Assembly (NCBI GenBank): GCA_017651625.1
Contig: JAGCCP010000055.1
Coordinates: 124,001 to 188,000 of the forward strand
Origin: Candidatus Ruminimicrobiellum bubulum
GTDB lineage: Bacteria > Elusimicrobiota > Endomicrobiia > Endomicrobiales > Endomicrobiaceae
Direction of reading: 5' to 3'
DNA length: 64,000 nucleotides
The notes beneath the pieces were generated by a model. The model was given only the letters and a program-made list of their open reading frames with translations. It was not told where the DNA came from and did not search any database. The position numbers and the translations under genes are program-made. This document shows positions 34,978 through 44,284 of the stretch, one piece after another. The stretch's first letter is position 1; each line of letters starts with the position of its first letter.

Positions 34978-36537
34978 ATGATTGAGATAAAAAAAATCAT
35001 CAAGTATGCGGGCAGTGTAAGTGCCGGAACAACAGTATCGAGAATATTCGGCTACATAAGAGATATGCTTGTAGCTTATATGTTCGGTGCCGGAATGTTT
35101 GCCGATGCTTTTTATGCGGCATTCAGAATTCCCAACCTTATAAGAAGAATGTTGGGTGAAGGTTCGTTTTCGGCGGCATTTATACCTGTATTTTCGGAAT
35201 ATCTTCACACAAAAACAAAATCGGAAACACAAAAGTTAATAAATGTGGTTTTTACATTATTGTTCTTGGTATTGTTGGTTATAACCATACTTGGAATGTT
35301 TTTTTCACCGTTACTTGTAAAAATAATCGCTTACGGTTTTACTTCCGATCCTGAAAAGTTGGCTCTTACCATAGAACTTACAAGATTGATGTTTCCGTTC
35401 CTTTTATTTATTTGTTTAGCCGCAATGCTTTTAGCATTGTTAAACACCTTAAATTCTTTTTTTATTCCGGCAATAGCACCTGCAAATTTAAGTTTTGCCG
35501 AAATTATTTATATATTAGCCTTAGCACCTTTATTATCACCGGGAAACCAAATTAAAGGTCTTGCGATAAGTGTTATTTTCGGCGGGTTGGGACACTTCCT
35601 TATGCAGTATCCTGCTTTAAGAAGTTTGGGTTGGAAATTAAATTTCGATTTTCATTTTAATCATCCCGGTATAAAGAAAATAATATTTTTAATGATACCT
35701 TCCATTATCGGTATTTCGGTAGACCAGATAAACACTTTTGTTGATACTATATGTGCTTCGTTTTTGGGAAACGGTGCGATAACCGCTTTGTATTATTCAA
35801 ACAGATTAATGCAGTTACCTCTTGCGATATTCGGGCTTGCGATGGCTACGGTTTCATTACCGATGATGTCGAAATCGGTTGCTACAAAAAATATAGAAGA
35901 ACTGAAAGAAACATTAAACTTTTCCATAAGAATTTCCATAATTGCTTTACTTCCCGCAACAATAGGACTTATGGCTATAGGTCTTCCGATAATACAAGTT
36001 TTGTTTGAAAGAGGAAAGTTTGATACGTTTGCATCGTTACTTACAAATAAAGCTCTTTTTTATTATGTGTTGGGCTTACCTGCTTTTGCAATAACAAAAA
36101 TTTTTGCAAACACATTCTTTTCGTTTCAAGATACAAAAACACCCGTTAAGATAGCATTTATAGTTATGTTCGTTCATGTGATATTGTGTGTTGCTTTAAT
36201 GAAACCGTTAGGTGTTGGCGGACTTGCCCTTGCAACTTCGGCTTGTGCATATATGAATGTGTTTATGTTGTTTTATAAACTTAAACAAAGAATAGGCAGA
36301 ATAGGTGCAAAGAAAATACTTATATCGTCTATAAAAGCATTAATAGCATCTACACTTATGGGTATAGTCGCATACGAAATAATGCAAATAAAAGTGTTGC
36401 CTATGATAGTTGCGTTAATGATTTCTATAATTTGTTCGATAATCTCTTTTATTATTTTCTTAAAAATATTAAAATCTCAAGAGATGGACCAAATATTATT
36501 AGGAATAAATAAAAAGAAAAATGCCAAAAACAGTTAA
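34978..36537 (+). CDS. murJ: Lipid II flippase
   Basis: A 519-residue MATE-superfamily membrane protein with about 14 helices that moves lipid II across the inner membrane for peptidoglycan synthesis. The N-terminus SAGTTVSRIFGYIRDMLVAYMFGAG holds the conserved Arg residues of the family, followed by FADAFYAAFRIPNLIRRMLGEG-type text and a late FERGKFD. It overlaps uvrC by 17 nt. Confidence 0.95.
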   Translation: MIEIKKIIKYAGSVSAGTTVSRIFGYIRDMLVAYMFGAGMFADAFYAAFRIPNLIRRMLGEGSFSAAFIPVFSEYLHTKTKSETQKLINVVFTLLFLVLLVITILGMFFSPLLVKIIAYGFTSDPEKLALTIELTRLMFPFLLFICLAAMLLALLNTLNSFFIPAIAPANLSFAEIIYILALAPLLSPGNQIKGLAISVIFGGLGHFLMQYPALRSLGWKLNFDFHFNHPGIKKIIFLMIPSIIGISVDQINTFVDTICASFLGNGAITALYYSNRLMQLPLAIFGLAMATVSLPMMSKSVATKNIEELKETLNFSIRISIIALLPATIGLMAIGLPIIQVLFERGKFDTFASLLTNKALFYYVLGLPAFAITKIFANTFFSFQDTKTPVKIAFIVMFVHVILCVALMKPLGVGGLALATSACAYMNVFMLFYKLKQRIGRIGAKKILISSIKALIASTLMGIVAYEIMQIKVLPMIVALMISIICSIISFIIFLKILKSQEMDQILLGINKKKNAKNS

Positions 36538-37819
36538 CGATTACACTGTAAATATTCCGCATCTTCCCGGCGTGTATATAATGAGAGATTCAGCGGCAAA
36601 CATTATATACGTTGGAAAAGCTAAAGATTTAAAAAACAGAATATCATCTTATTTTCATTCCGATACGGACAGTAAAGCCTTTTCGATAATAAGTGCAATG
36701 AAAACGATTAACTATATTCTGTGCGCATCCGAAAGAGAAGCATTTCTTGTTGAAAGACAGTTAATAAAAAAGATACAACCATACTTTAATGCGATGTGGA
36801 AAGATGATAAAACTTATCCGTACATAAAGTTAACCGTCGGTGAAGATTTCCCGAGACTTGTAATGACAAGAAAGGTAATAAAAGACGGAGCTTTGTATTT
36901 CGGTCCGTATCCGCAATTAACATACATAAAAAAGTTGATACTTTGGTTAAACAAAATTTTTAAAATAAGGCCGTGTAAAATAAATTTTTCCGAAAAAGAG
37001 TTACCGAAATTGGATAAAGTAAAATCTTGCTTATATTATCATACGGGATTATGTCTCGGACCTTGTATGGGAAAAATATCGTCGGCAGATTATAAAGATA
37101 ATTTAAAAGAAGTGGAAACGTTTTTTAACGGTAAATTGAAAAAGTTGGCTGATACCTGGCAAAAAGAAATGTTGGAATTAAGCAATAAACAGGAATACGA
37201 AAAAGCAAAAGAAATAAGAGACAGACTTTTTGCAATACAATCAATAAGCCAAAGAGTAGCAATAAGAGAAATAAGTATAGAAGATATTAATCAATATGTT
37301 TCAAAAACGGATTCTTTGCAGGAACTGAAACAAGTTTTAAAACTTCATAAACTTCCTGCCGTTATGGAATGTTTCGATATTTCAAACACGTCGGGAACAA
37401 ATCCTGTTGCATCCATGGTTCAGTTTGTAAATGCCAAGCCGAACAAGTCCGGTTACAGAAAATTTAAAATAAAAACGGTTAATCAAATAAACGATTTTGC
37501 TATGATAAAAGAAGCTGTATTCAGAAGATATTCCGGTATCATAAGAAGAAACGAACAATTTCCCGACTTGATTGTTATCGACGGAGGAAAAATTCAACTT
37601 GCCTATGCACAATCCGCACTCGACGAAATAGGAATTTATATACCGATGATTTCTCTTGCCAAACAGGAAGAAGAAATTTTTATGGTAGGAAAACAAAAAT
37701 CAATAATCTTGCCGAGAAATTCGTTAGGGTTGAGATTGTTACAGGCCATAAGGGATGAGGCGCATAGGTTTGCGATTACCTTTCACAAACAACTGAGAGC
37801 AAAAGATTTTATAAAATAA
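36521..37819 (+). CDS. uvrC: UvrABC excinuclease subunit C, shortened form
   Basis: A 432-residue UvrC, about 180 residues shorter than the usual form. The GIY-YIG nuclease domain is complete: GVYIMRD, IIYVGKAKDLKNRISSYF, and Glu at EREAFLVE. The UVR helix that binds UvrB is at about 224-244. The C-terminal RNase H-like nuclease keeps its triad: Asp286 in CFDISNT, Asp354 in VIDGGK and His415 in DEAHR. Missing are roughly 120 residues between the UVR helix and CFDIS, and the whole C-terminal (HhH)2 domain. The frame is intact, so it is probably functional but compact. Confidence 0.9.
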   Translation: MPKTVNDYTVNIPHLPGVYIMRDSAANIIYVGKAKDLKNRISSYFHSDTDSKAFSIISAMKTINYILCASEREAFLVERQLIKKIQPYFNAMWKDDKTYPYIKLTVGEDFPRLVMTRKVIKDGALYFGPYPQLTYIKKLILWLNKIFKIRPCKINFSEKELPKLDKVKSCLYYHTGLCLGPCMGKISSADYKDNLKEVETFFNGKLKKLADTWQKEMLELSNKQEYEKAKEIRDRLFAIQSISQRVAIREISIEDINQYVSKTDSLQELKQVLKLHKLPAVMECFDISNTSGTNPVASMVQFVNAKPNKSGYRKFKIKTVNQINDFAMIKEAVFRRYSGIIRRNEQFPDLIVIDGGKIQLAYAQSALDEIGIYIPMISLAKQEEEIFMVGKQKSIILPRNSLGLRLLQAIRDEAHRFAITFHKQLRAKDFIK

Positions 37820-37834
37820 CATTTAATAAAACCT

Positions 37835-37917
37835 TTGAGCGAAACGGATTTAAAAGAAAAATCCGTTTCGCTCAAAACAAAAAAACACCTGATGAAAAAT
37901 CATCAGGTGTCTTTTTT
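37835..37917. terminator. Bidirectional terminator between uvrC and aqpZ
   Basis: Two perfect hairpins: 37835-37875 (15-bp stem TTGAGCGAAACGGAT) and 37885-37910 (10-bp stem ACACCTGATG). The second is followed by T6 on the plus strand and preceded by A-runs that serve as T-runs on the minus strand. It ends both convergent genes. Confidence 0.9.
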
Positions 37918-37928
37918 GTTATAAGAAA

Positions 37929-38603
37929 TTAATTTTTTTCTTTCAAAACCAAATTATAGAATACACCGGCCAATGCTCCGCCGATTGCAGGAGCAATTAT
38001 AAATACCCAAACTTGAGCCAAAGCATTTCCGCCTTGGAACAATGCAGGACCGAAAGATCTTGCAGGGTTTACTGATGTTCCCGTGAAAGGAATACCGATT
38101 AAATGTATAAGAACAAGTGTTAAACCGATAACCAAACCTGCAACAGATGCATTTGCTGCTTTATCCGTAACACCGAGAATAGCCAAAACAAAAGCGAATG
38201 TTAAGATTATTTCAATTACTATAGCCATGGTAGCTGAAACTACTGCACCGTTAGGTAATACACCGCCGAAGCCGTTAGCACCTAAAGCGGAAAAACTTCC
38301 CAAGCAAACACCTAATACTATTGCACCGCAAATAGCACCTAAGAATTGTGAAATAATGTACTTTACACATTCCGCAACACTCATTTTACCTGCAACACAT
38401 ACTCCGATAGAAACGGCAGGGTTTACGTGACAACCTGAAACATTACCGATTGAATAAGCCATAGCAACGATTGTTAAACCGAAAGCCAAAGCTGTAGCAA
38501 TGTAACCTGCTTCCGGGAATCTGCAACCTGATACTGCTGCAACTCCGCAAGCGATGAACACTAAGAAAAATGTTCCTGTAAATTCTGCAACATACTTTTT
38601 CAT
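37929..38603 (-). CDS. aqpZ: Aquaporin Z
   Basis: A 224-residue MIP-family water channel with six membrane helices and both NPA boxes: HVNPAVS in the first half and SVNPARS in the second. The selectivity-filter region LIHLIGIPFTGTSVNPARS carries the His and Arg typical of water-specific AqpZ rather than glycerol facilitators. The ATG follows an AAGGAGAG site, with TATAAT about 30 bp upstream. It stands alone. Confidence 0.95.
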   Translation of the reverse strand: MKKYVAEFTGTFFLVFIACGVAAVSGCRFPEAGYIATALAFGLTIVAMAYSIGNVSGCHVNPAVSIGVCVAGKMSVAECVKYIISQFLGAICGAIVLGVCLGSFSALGANGFGGVLPNGAVVSATMAIVIEIILTFAFVLAILGVTDKAANASVAGLVIGLTLVLIHLIGIPFTGTSVNPARSFGPALFQGGNALAQVWVFIIAPAIGGALAGVFYNLVLKEKN

Positions 38604-38699
38604 TTACTCTCTCCTTAAATAAATTTTTATAAATTATATATTTTTTATCGTTTATTTTCAAAATCTTTTTATACGCGGATTTTTATATTAAATAAAATG

Positions 38700-38712
38700 T
38701 ATAATATAAACC
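38700..38712 (+). promoter_or_regulatory. -10 box placing folK transcription start at the ATG
   Basis: TATAAT at 38700-38705 is followed by 7 nt and then the folK ATG at 38713. No Shine-Dalgarno sequence lies between. This predicts a leaderless mRNA. The -35 region is poor. Confidence 0.5.
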
Positions 38713-39198
38713 ATGACAACAATATATTTATCTTTAGGTTCAAATATCGGTAACAGGGAAAAGAACTTAGAAAAAGCTTTAACCGAATTAAGTAACAATA
38801 ATATAAGTAAGATAAAAGTGTCTTCCTTATATGAAACGGAACCTGTCGGGCCGAAACAAAGAAACTTTTACAATATTGCCGGAAAATTTAAAACAAACTT
38901 AAACCCGCAAGATTTATTGAAAGTTTTAAAACAAATAGAACAAAACTTAGGAAGAACAAAAACTTACCGGTGGGGGCCGAGAGTTATAGATATAGATATA
39001 TTATTTTACGGTAAACAAGTAATAAAGTCACCTAAATTAACAATACCTCACAAAGAAATAATAAACAGAGCTTTTGTTCTTGTACCGATGAAAGAAATTG
39101 CTTCGAATTTCGTTCATCCGACACAACACAAAACAATAAAAACTTTAAATAATGCTTTACAAAAAGATACATATATAAAATGTATTGAAAAAATATAA
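38713..39198 (+). CDS. folK: 2-amino-4-hydroxy-6-hydroxymethyldihydropteridine pyrophosphokinase
   Basis: A 161-residue HPPK, which transfers pyrophosphate from ATP to the pterin in folate synthesis. Landmarks are YLSLGSNIGNREKNLE, SSLYETEPVG, NLGRTKTYRWGPRVIDIDILFYG (with the two Asp that bind Mg) and IPHKEIINRAFVLVP. Other folate genes are not next to it. Confidence 0.96.
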   Translation: MTTIYLSLGSNIGNREKNLEKALTELSNNNISKIKVSSLYETEPVGPKQRNFYNIAGKFKTNLNPQDLLKVLKQIEQNLGRTKTYRWGPRVIDIDILFYGKQVIKSPKLTIPHKEIINRAFVLVPMKEIASNFVHPTQHKTIKTLNNALQKDTYIKCIEKI

Positions 39199-39346
39199 TA
39201 ATTTTGGTACAATTTCTAAAATTTAGTCAGAAGGCTAAAATACACACACAAGCGGATTAATCAAAAGTCCCTGTAAAAAGGGTTTGAGTTCTGAAACTTG
39301 TGGAGGTCATCTTAAAAGATGAAAAAAACTAAAGGAGAGAAGTAAA
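39185..39346 (+). promoter_or_regulatory. rpsB-tsf promoter and structured leader
   Basis: -35 TTGAAA (39185-39190), 17-bp spacer, -10 TACAAT (39208-39213); the -35 overlaps the folK end. A leader of about 125 nt follows with short inverted pairs, including TCCCTG/AAAGGG and a run AAACTTGTGGAGGTC. It is a good place for S2 autoregulation, which is common upstream of rpsB; I cannot confirm a specific fold. AAGGAGAG precedes the ATG. Confidence 0.6.
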
Positions 39347-40138
39347 ATGGCAAACGTAACAATGAAGTCGTTGTTGGAATCCGGTGTTCATTTCGGACAT
39401 CAGACAAGAAGATGGAACCCAAAAATGGGAAAATTCATTTTTGGAAGCAGAAACAAAATTCACATCATTGATCTTCAAAAAACTTTAAAAGAACTTAAAA
39501 AAGTTTACAAAGTTGTAAGAGATTATGCCGCAGAAGGAAAAGATGTTCTTTTCGTAGGAACAAAAAAACAAGCTCAAGGACCTATCAAAGAAGAAGCTTT
39601 AAGATGCGGTTCTTATTTCGTTTGTGAAAGATGGTTGGGCGGAACTCTTACAAATTTCGAAACATTGAAAAAATCTATCGCAAGATTAAAAGAACTTGAA
39701 GCTATGAAAGAAAACGGAATATTTCAAGTTCTCTCAAAAAAAGAACAATCTCAAAAAGAAAAAGAAAGAGTTAAACTTGAAAAATCTCTTGAAGGTTTAA
39801 AACAAATGAACAAACTTCCTGAAGTTATGTTCATCATAGATCCTGTTGAAGAAGCTACAGCTTTAGCAGAAGCAAAAAAATTGAATATTCCCGTAGTTGC
39901 AGTTTGCGATACAAACTGTGATCCTGATTTAATAGATCATCCTATACCGGGAAATGATGATGCTATCAGAGCAGTAAAATTGTTCTGCTCCGTTATAGCA
40001 GATGCAATTCTCGAAGGTAAAGGTATAGAAAATAAACAAGCTGACGGAACAACAGAAGCTCAAGCAGAAGTAAAAGAAGAAGAAGTTGCCGCAGCCGAAG
40101 CAGAAGCAGAAAAAGCAGAAGAAGTTAAAGGAGAGTAA
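39347..40138 (+). CDS. rpsB: Small ribosomal subunit protein S2
   Basis: A 263-residue S2. Conserved parts are [38 protein letters not shown] and [25 protein letters not shown]. The C-terminus is an Ala/Glu-rich tail (about 235-263) longer than the core family. It begins the usual rpsB-tsf-pyrH-frr run; tsf follows after 2 bp. Confidence 0.97.
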   Translation: MANVTMKSLLESGVHFGHQTRRWNPKMGKFIFGSRNKIHIIDLQKTLKELKKVYKVVRDYAAEGKDVLFVGTKKQAQGPIKEEALRCGSYFVCERWLGGTLTNFETLKKSIARLKELEAMKENGIFQVLSKKEQSQKEKERVKLEKSLEGLKQMNKLPEVMFIIDPVEEATALAEAKKLNIPVVAVCDTNCDPDLIDHPIPGNDDAIRAVKLFCSVIADAILEGKGIENKQADGTTEAQAEVKEEEVAAAEAEAEKAEEVKGE

Positions 40139-40140
40139 TC

Positions 40141-40983
40141 ATGTCAGCAATTGAACTTATAACAAAATTAAGAGAAATGACCGGAGCAGGAATAAAAGAT
40201 TGTAACAATGCTCTTAAAGAAGCAAATAACAATATAGAAGAAGCTGTAAAAATCTTAAGAGAAAAAGGTATAGCTTCAGCAGTTAAAAGAGCAGACAGAT
40301 CTGCAAAACAAGGTGTTGTTGTTGCTCAACTCAGCGACGACAAAAAACAAGGTGTACTTGTTGAATTAAACTGCGAAACAGATTTCGTTGCAAGAACAGA
40401 CAAATTTAAAGATCTTGCAAACAGCTTGGCTTCTTTCGTTATGAAAACTTCTTCACAAGATAATATCTTGGAACAAAAATTCGACGATACAAGAACAGTT
40501 CAAGATGTTATAAAAGAAGCTATCGGAACAATCGGTGAAAACATTGTTTTGAAAAGAACAGCAAAATACACAACAACCGGTGAAATTTCTTCATATATCC
40601 ATATGAACAATTCATTGGGAGTTTTGGTAAATTTCGAAGCTCCTGCAGATGTTATTGCAAGTGACGATTTCAAAAATCTTGAAAAAGAAATTGCAATGCA
40701 AATTGCTGCAGTAAGTCCTCTTTACATAACAAGAGATCAAGTTACGGCTGATGAAATTGCAAAAGAAAAAGAAATTTATGTTAAACAACTTCAGGAAGAA
40801 GGAAAACCTGCTAACATAATAGATAAAATTGTTTTAGGAAAATTGAACAAATTCTATTCTCAAATATGTTTAATGGAACAACCTTATATGAGAGAAGAAA
40901 AAGAATCTATTAAAAATGTTATAGCAAAAGTAAGCAAAGACATAGTTGTTAAAAATTTTGCAAGATTTAAAATAGGTGAATAA
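40141..40983 (+). CDS. tsf: Elongation factor Ts
   Basis: A 280-residue EF-Ts, the nucleotide-exchange factor for EF-Tu. The N-terminal UBA-like domain has LREMTGAGIKDCNNAL, and the core has LVELNCETDFVARTDKF, the Asp-Phe pair that contacts EF-Tu. An AAAGGAG site lies at the end of rpsB. Confidence 0.97.
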   Translation: MSAIELITKLREMTGAGIKDCNNALKEANNNIEEAVKILREKGIASAVKRADRSAKQGVVVAQLSDDKKQGVLVELNCETDFVARTDKFKDLANSLASFVMKTSSQDNILEQKFDDTRTVQDVIKEAIGTIGENIVLKRTAKYTTTGEISSYIHMNNSLGVLVNFEAPADVIASDDFKNLEKEIAMQIAAVSPLYITRDQVTADEIAKEKEIYVKQLQEEGKPANIIDKIVLGKLNKFYSQICLMEQPYMREEKESIKNVIAKVSKDIVVKNFARFKIGE

Positions 40984-40987
40984 TTAA

Positions 40988-41686
40988 ATGAAAACAAATA
41001 AGAGAGTTTTACTTAAACTTTCGGGAGAAACTTTAGCGGGTGATGGTAATTCCATCAGTTCCAAAAGTCTTCAGAAAGTAGTAGATGAAATAAAATCTGT
41101 TTTATCGAAAAAGGTAGAACTCTCTATTGTTGTAGGCGCGGGAAATATTTGGAGAGGCGCGGGAAAAGAAATAGACAGAGTATCCGCAGATAAAATGGGG
41201 ATGCTTGCCACGGTAATGAATGCCATAGCAATATCCGAAGGATTAAAATCCAACGGTATAAAAGCTGTTGCACTTTCCGCCTGCGGTGTTTCGAATTTTT
41301 GCGAAACATTTTCTCAAGCCAAAGCAGATAAATATTTGAAAGAAGGCTATGTTGTTGTATTCGGCGGAGGAACGGGAAGTCCTTTCTTTACAACCGATAC
41401 GACGGCAGCTTTAAGAGCTTGCGAAATAAAAGCCGATATCTTGTTAAAAGCTACACAAGTTGACGGTGTTTATTCCGCAGATCCAAAGAAAGATCCCAAA
41501 GCAAAAAAATATGACAGAATAACCTACAGTGAAGCAATAAATAAAAATTTAAAAATAATGGACATTTCCGCTTTTTTGTTGTGCATGGAAAACGATATTG
41601 ATATTTATGTTTTCGATTTCCATAAAAAAGGCAACTTGAAAAAAGTGTTGAATAAACAAAAAATCGGAACTATAGTATCCAAATAA
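40988..41686 (+). CDS. pyrH: UMP kinase
   Basis: A 232-residue hexameric UMP kinase of the amino-acid-kinase fold, making UDP. Landmarks are VLLKLSGETLAG, VVGAGNIWRG, DKMGMLATVMNA, VVFGGGTGSPFFTTDTTAALRA and KATQVDGVYSADP. It sits 4 bp after tsf in the standard order. Confidence 0.97.
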   Translation: MKTNKRVLLKLSGETLAGDGNSISSKSLQKVVDEIKSVLSKKVELSIVVGAGNIWRGAGKEIDRVSADKMGMLATVMNAIAISEGLKSNGIKAVALSACGVSNFCETFSQAKADKYLKEGYVVVFGGGTGSPFFTTDTTAALRACEIKADILLKATQVDGVYSADPKKDPKAKKYDRITYSEAINKNLKIMDISAFLLCMENDIDIYVFDFHKKGNLKKVLNKQKIGTIVSK

Positions 41687-41696
41687 CGGAGGAATA

Positions 41697-42257
41697 ATGT
41701 TACCTAAAGAACTTTTGGCATCCGGCGAAGATGCTATGAAAAAAACCATAGAAAAAACAAAACATGATTTTTCTACAGTTAGAACAGGCAGAGCAAATGC
41801 AGCTCTTTTAGACGGAATAAAAGTTGAAAGTTACGGTTCATTATTGGCTTTGAATCAAGTTGCCGGAGTAAGTGTTCCCGACGGAAGAACATTGGAAATA
41901 AGACCTTGGGATTTAACTCAGCTCGGTGCAATAGAAAAAGCTATATTAAAATCCGATTTAGGTCTTACACCTGTAAATGACGGTAAAATCGTAAGAATTT
42001 CAATACCGGCATTGACGGAAGAAAGAAGAAAAGAAATTGTTAAAGTAGTTAACAAAATGTCGGAAGATTATAAAGTTGCAATAAGAAACGAAAGAAGACA
42101 TATCGTTGACGAAATAAAGAAATTGGAAAAAGAAAAAGCAATTACCGAAGACGATAGAAAAAAATATGAAGTTGATGTTCAAAAATTGACAGATACTTAT
42201 GTAGGCAAAATAGAAGAGTTGGTAAAACAAAAGGAAGAAGAATTAATGAAAATATAA
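41697..42257 (+). CDS. frr: Ribosome recycling factor
   Basis: A 186-residue tRNA-shaped protein that splits post-termination ribosomes with EF-G. It has VRTGRANAALLDGIKVE, LNQVAGVSVPDGRTLEIRPWD and LTEERRKEIVKVV, plus a long basic helix. An ACGGAGGA site lies before the ATG. Confidence 0.97.
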   Translation: MLPKELLASGEDAMKKTIEKTKHDFSTVRTGRANAALLDGIKVESYGSLLALNQVAGVSVPDGRTLEIRPWDLTQLGAIEKAILKSDLGLTPVNDGKIVRISIPALTEERRKEIVKVVNKMSEDYKVAIRNERRHIVDEIKKLEKEKAITEDDRKKYEVDVQKLTDTYVGKIEELVKQKEEELMKI

Positions 42258-42282
42258 CCAATAAAAAAGGGGAGGTTGTAAA

Positions 42283-42456
42283 ATGGCTTATTCAATAGAT
42301 AAGGAAACATGTGTAGGTTGCGGTTCTTGCGCAGCAAATTGCCCTGTAGAAGCAATAAAAGCAGGTGATGACGGAAAATATGTAATCGGTGATGCATGTG
42401 TTGAATGTGGTGCATGTGCAGCAAATTGCCCTGTAAACGCAATAGCTCAAAAGTAA
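42283..42456 (+). CDS. 2[4Fe-4S] ferredoxin (small gene)
   Basis: A 57-residue ferredoxin easily missed because of its size. Two cluster motifs are complete: CVGCGSCAANCP (10-21) and CVECGACAANCP (39-50), both followed by V-x-AI. It carries low-potential electrons, as in clostridial-type metabolism, and points to anaerobic life. A strong GGGGAGG site precedes the ATG. It lies between frr and uppS on the same strand and is probably co-transcribed. Confidence 0.97.
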   Translation: MAYSIDKETCVGCGSCAANCPVEAIKAGDDGKYVIGDACVECGACAANCPVNAIAQK

Positions 42457-42479
42457 TTTTTTTATAAAGTAGTAAAAAA

Positions 42480-43187
42480 GTGTCTTTGAAAGAACAAATA
42501 GATTTAACCAAGTTACCGAAACATATTGCAATAATTATGGACGGTAACGGAAGATGGGCAAAAAAAAGATTGTTGCCCAGAATAATCGGTCATACTAATG
42601 GGGTCAAGACTGTTAAGAAGATTGTTGAGTTTGCAAGAAAACTCAATATACAGGTTTTGACCCTATATGCTTTTTCTACCGAGAATTGGCAAAGACCTAA
42701 AGATGAAGTTGCCGGTATAATGACATTATTGAAAACATACTTAAAAAGCGAATTGGATAATATGATAGAAAACCAAATTTCGTTTAGAGTTGTCGGCGAT
42801 ATTTCAAGAATGTCCGAAGAAATTCAAGCTGAATTAAAAACGGCAATCGATAAAACAAAAGATATGAAAGGTCTTGTTTTGAATATTGCTTTAAATTACG
42901 GTTCAAGACAAGAAATATTGATGGCTTGCAAAAATTTAATAGATAAAGGAATAAAAAATCCGACGGAGCAAGATCTTTCAGATAGTTTGTATACGAAAGG
43001 TTTACCGGATCCCGATTTGTTGATAAGAACATCCGGAGAAATGAGAATTTCGAATTTTTTGTTGTGGCAAATAGCTTATACCGAAATTTATGTAACAGAT
43101 ATATTGTGGCCGGATTTTAATGAAGACGAATTTTGTAAAGCAATTATCGACTATCAAAAAAGGGACAGAAGATTCGGAAAAGTTTAG
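42480..43187 (+). CDS. uppS: Undecaprenyl (isoprenyl) diphosphate synthase
   Basis: A 235-residue cis-prenyltransferase that makes the lipid carrier for peptidoglycan and surface polysaccharide. It has HIAIIMDGNGRWAKKR (catalytic Asp), GHTNGVKTVKKI, YAFSTENWQRP, NYGSRQEI and DLLIRTSGEMRISNFLLWQIAYTE. The GTG at 42480 is taken as the start because the next Met lies within the catalytic motif; no good ribosome-binding site is seen. Confidence 0.94.
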   Translation: MSLKEQIDLTKLPKHIAIIMDGNGRWAKKRLLPRIIGHTNGVKTVKKIVEFARKLNIQVLTLYAFSTENWQRPKDEVAGIMTLLKTYLKSELDNMIENQISFRVVGDISRMSEEIQAELKTAIDKTKDMKGLVLNIALNYGSRQEILMACKNLIDKGIKNPTEQDLSDSLYTKGLPDPDLLIRTSGEMRISNFLLWQIAYTEIYVTDILWPDFNEDEFCKAIIDYQKRDRRFGKV

Positions 43188-43343
43188 AAAGACAAAACGG
43201 CAGAAGATTGGATGATTGGATGATTGGAAGAAAACAGGAATTTTAATTTTTTATAGATTCTGAATCAAGTTCAGAATGACAGACGGAAAGACAATTTGTA
43301 ATTTATAATTAACAGCTTTAAGCTAAATTTAAAGGATAAAAAA
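43188..43343. repeat. Short mosaic tract between uppS and cdsA
   Basis: GAAGATTGGATGATTGG words (about 43202-43230), then a GTCAT palindrome in reverse at 43256-43280 with stems TCTGAA/TTCAGA, which replaces the CCCGCA/TGCGGG stems of other copies but keeps pairing. An AAGCTAA word precedes an AAAGGAT site for cdsA. Confidence 0.7.
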
Positions 43344-44132
43344 ATGTTAATACCAAGAATATTGACTGCATTAGTAGGAATACCGATAGTTATTGCATGT
43401 ATATATTACGGCGGACTTGCATTCTATATTATGTTTTTTGCCGTTATACTTTTTTCGGTTATGGAATTTTATTCCATTTGCAAAAAGTATAAACCTTTGA
43501 GCATTTTCGGAACATTGGCAGCAATAGTTTTTTATCTTGCTTTGTGCACGGGAACTTATGTTCAGGAAACAGTAATAGTTTCAATATTTTTAATATTCTT
43601 TTTTGCAATGTTCAGAAAATCAATAGAAAATACTTCCGCTTCTTTAGCGGTTACATGTTTAGGAACTTTTTTTATTACTTGGGCACTATTCCATATGGTT
43701 TTAATAAGAGATATTCCTAAATACGGTATGCATTACATTATATTCTTGTTTGTTAATATTTGGATGTTGGATACCGGAGCATATTTTATCGGTAAAAAAT
43801 TCGGTAAACATAAACTTGCATCGCTTATAAGTCCTAAAAAAACAATAGAAGGGGCAATTGCAGGTGTAGTTACGGCAGTGATAGTTTCTTTAGTATATAG
43901 ACACCTTTTTATGCAGAATATAATAACAAACGGTGAAGCAATAATATTTGCTCTCGTTATCTCTTTTGTAGGTCAATTTTCGGATCTTGCCGAATCTTTG
44001 TTCAAAAGAGATTGTAATATAAAAGATTCCGGAAATATTCTTCCCGGACACGGCGGAATGCTCGACAGATTTGATTCTTATCTTTTCTGTGCACCGATAT
44101 TTTATTACCTTATCCAATTAATGAAATACTAG
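43344..44132 (+). CDS. cdsA: Phosphatidate cytidylyltransferase
   Basis: A 262-residue membrane enzyme with about seven helices that makes CDP-diacylglycerol. The family signature is complete near the C-terminus: SLFKRDCNIKDSG followed by LPGHGGMLDRFDS. SPKKTIEGAIAG is also typical. It follows uppS, the usual gene order in bacteria. Confidence 0.95.
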   Translation: MLIPRILTALVGIPIVIACIYYGGLAFYIMFFAVILFSVMEFYSICKKYKPLSIFGTLAAIVFYLALCTGTYVQETVIVSIFLIFFFAMFRKSIENTSASLAVTCLGTFFITWALFHMVLIRDIPKYGMHYIIFLFVNIWMLDTGAYFIGKKFGKHKLASLISPKKTIEGAIAGVVTAVIVSLVYRHLFMQNIITNGEAIIFALVISFVGQFSDLAESLFKRDCNIKDSGNILPGHGGMLDRFDSYLFCAPIFYYLIQLMKY

Positions 44133-44247
44133 TAACGGCAGAATGACAGTAACAACAGTTTATGGTTTGTAGTTTGTGGTTTATGGTTTGTTGTTTTGTC
44201 GGTAAACTCTAAGCTTTAAGCTATAAGCTGTAAGCCGGTCATTGTTG

Positions 44248-44276
44248 TTGCCAAAATATATCTGTTTTGCTAAAAT
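44248..44276 (+). promoter_or_regulatory. alaS promoter, predicted leaderless start
   Basis: -35 TTGCCA (44248-44253), 17-bp spacer, -10 TAAAAT (44271-44276), then 8 nt to the alaS ATG at 44285. No Shine-Dalgarno can fit. Upstream (44133-44240) lie TTTATGGTTTGTAG and AAGCTATAAGC words. Confidence 0.6.
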
Positions 44277-44284
44277 TATCTATT

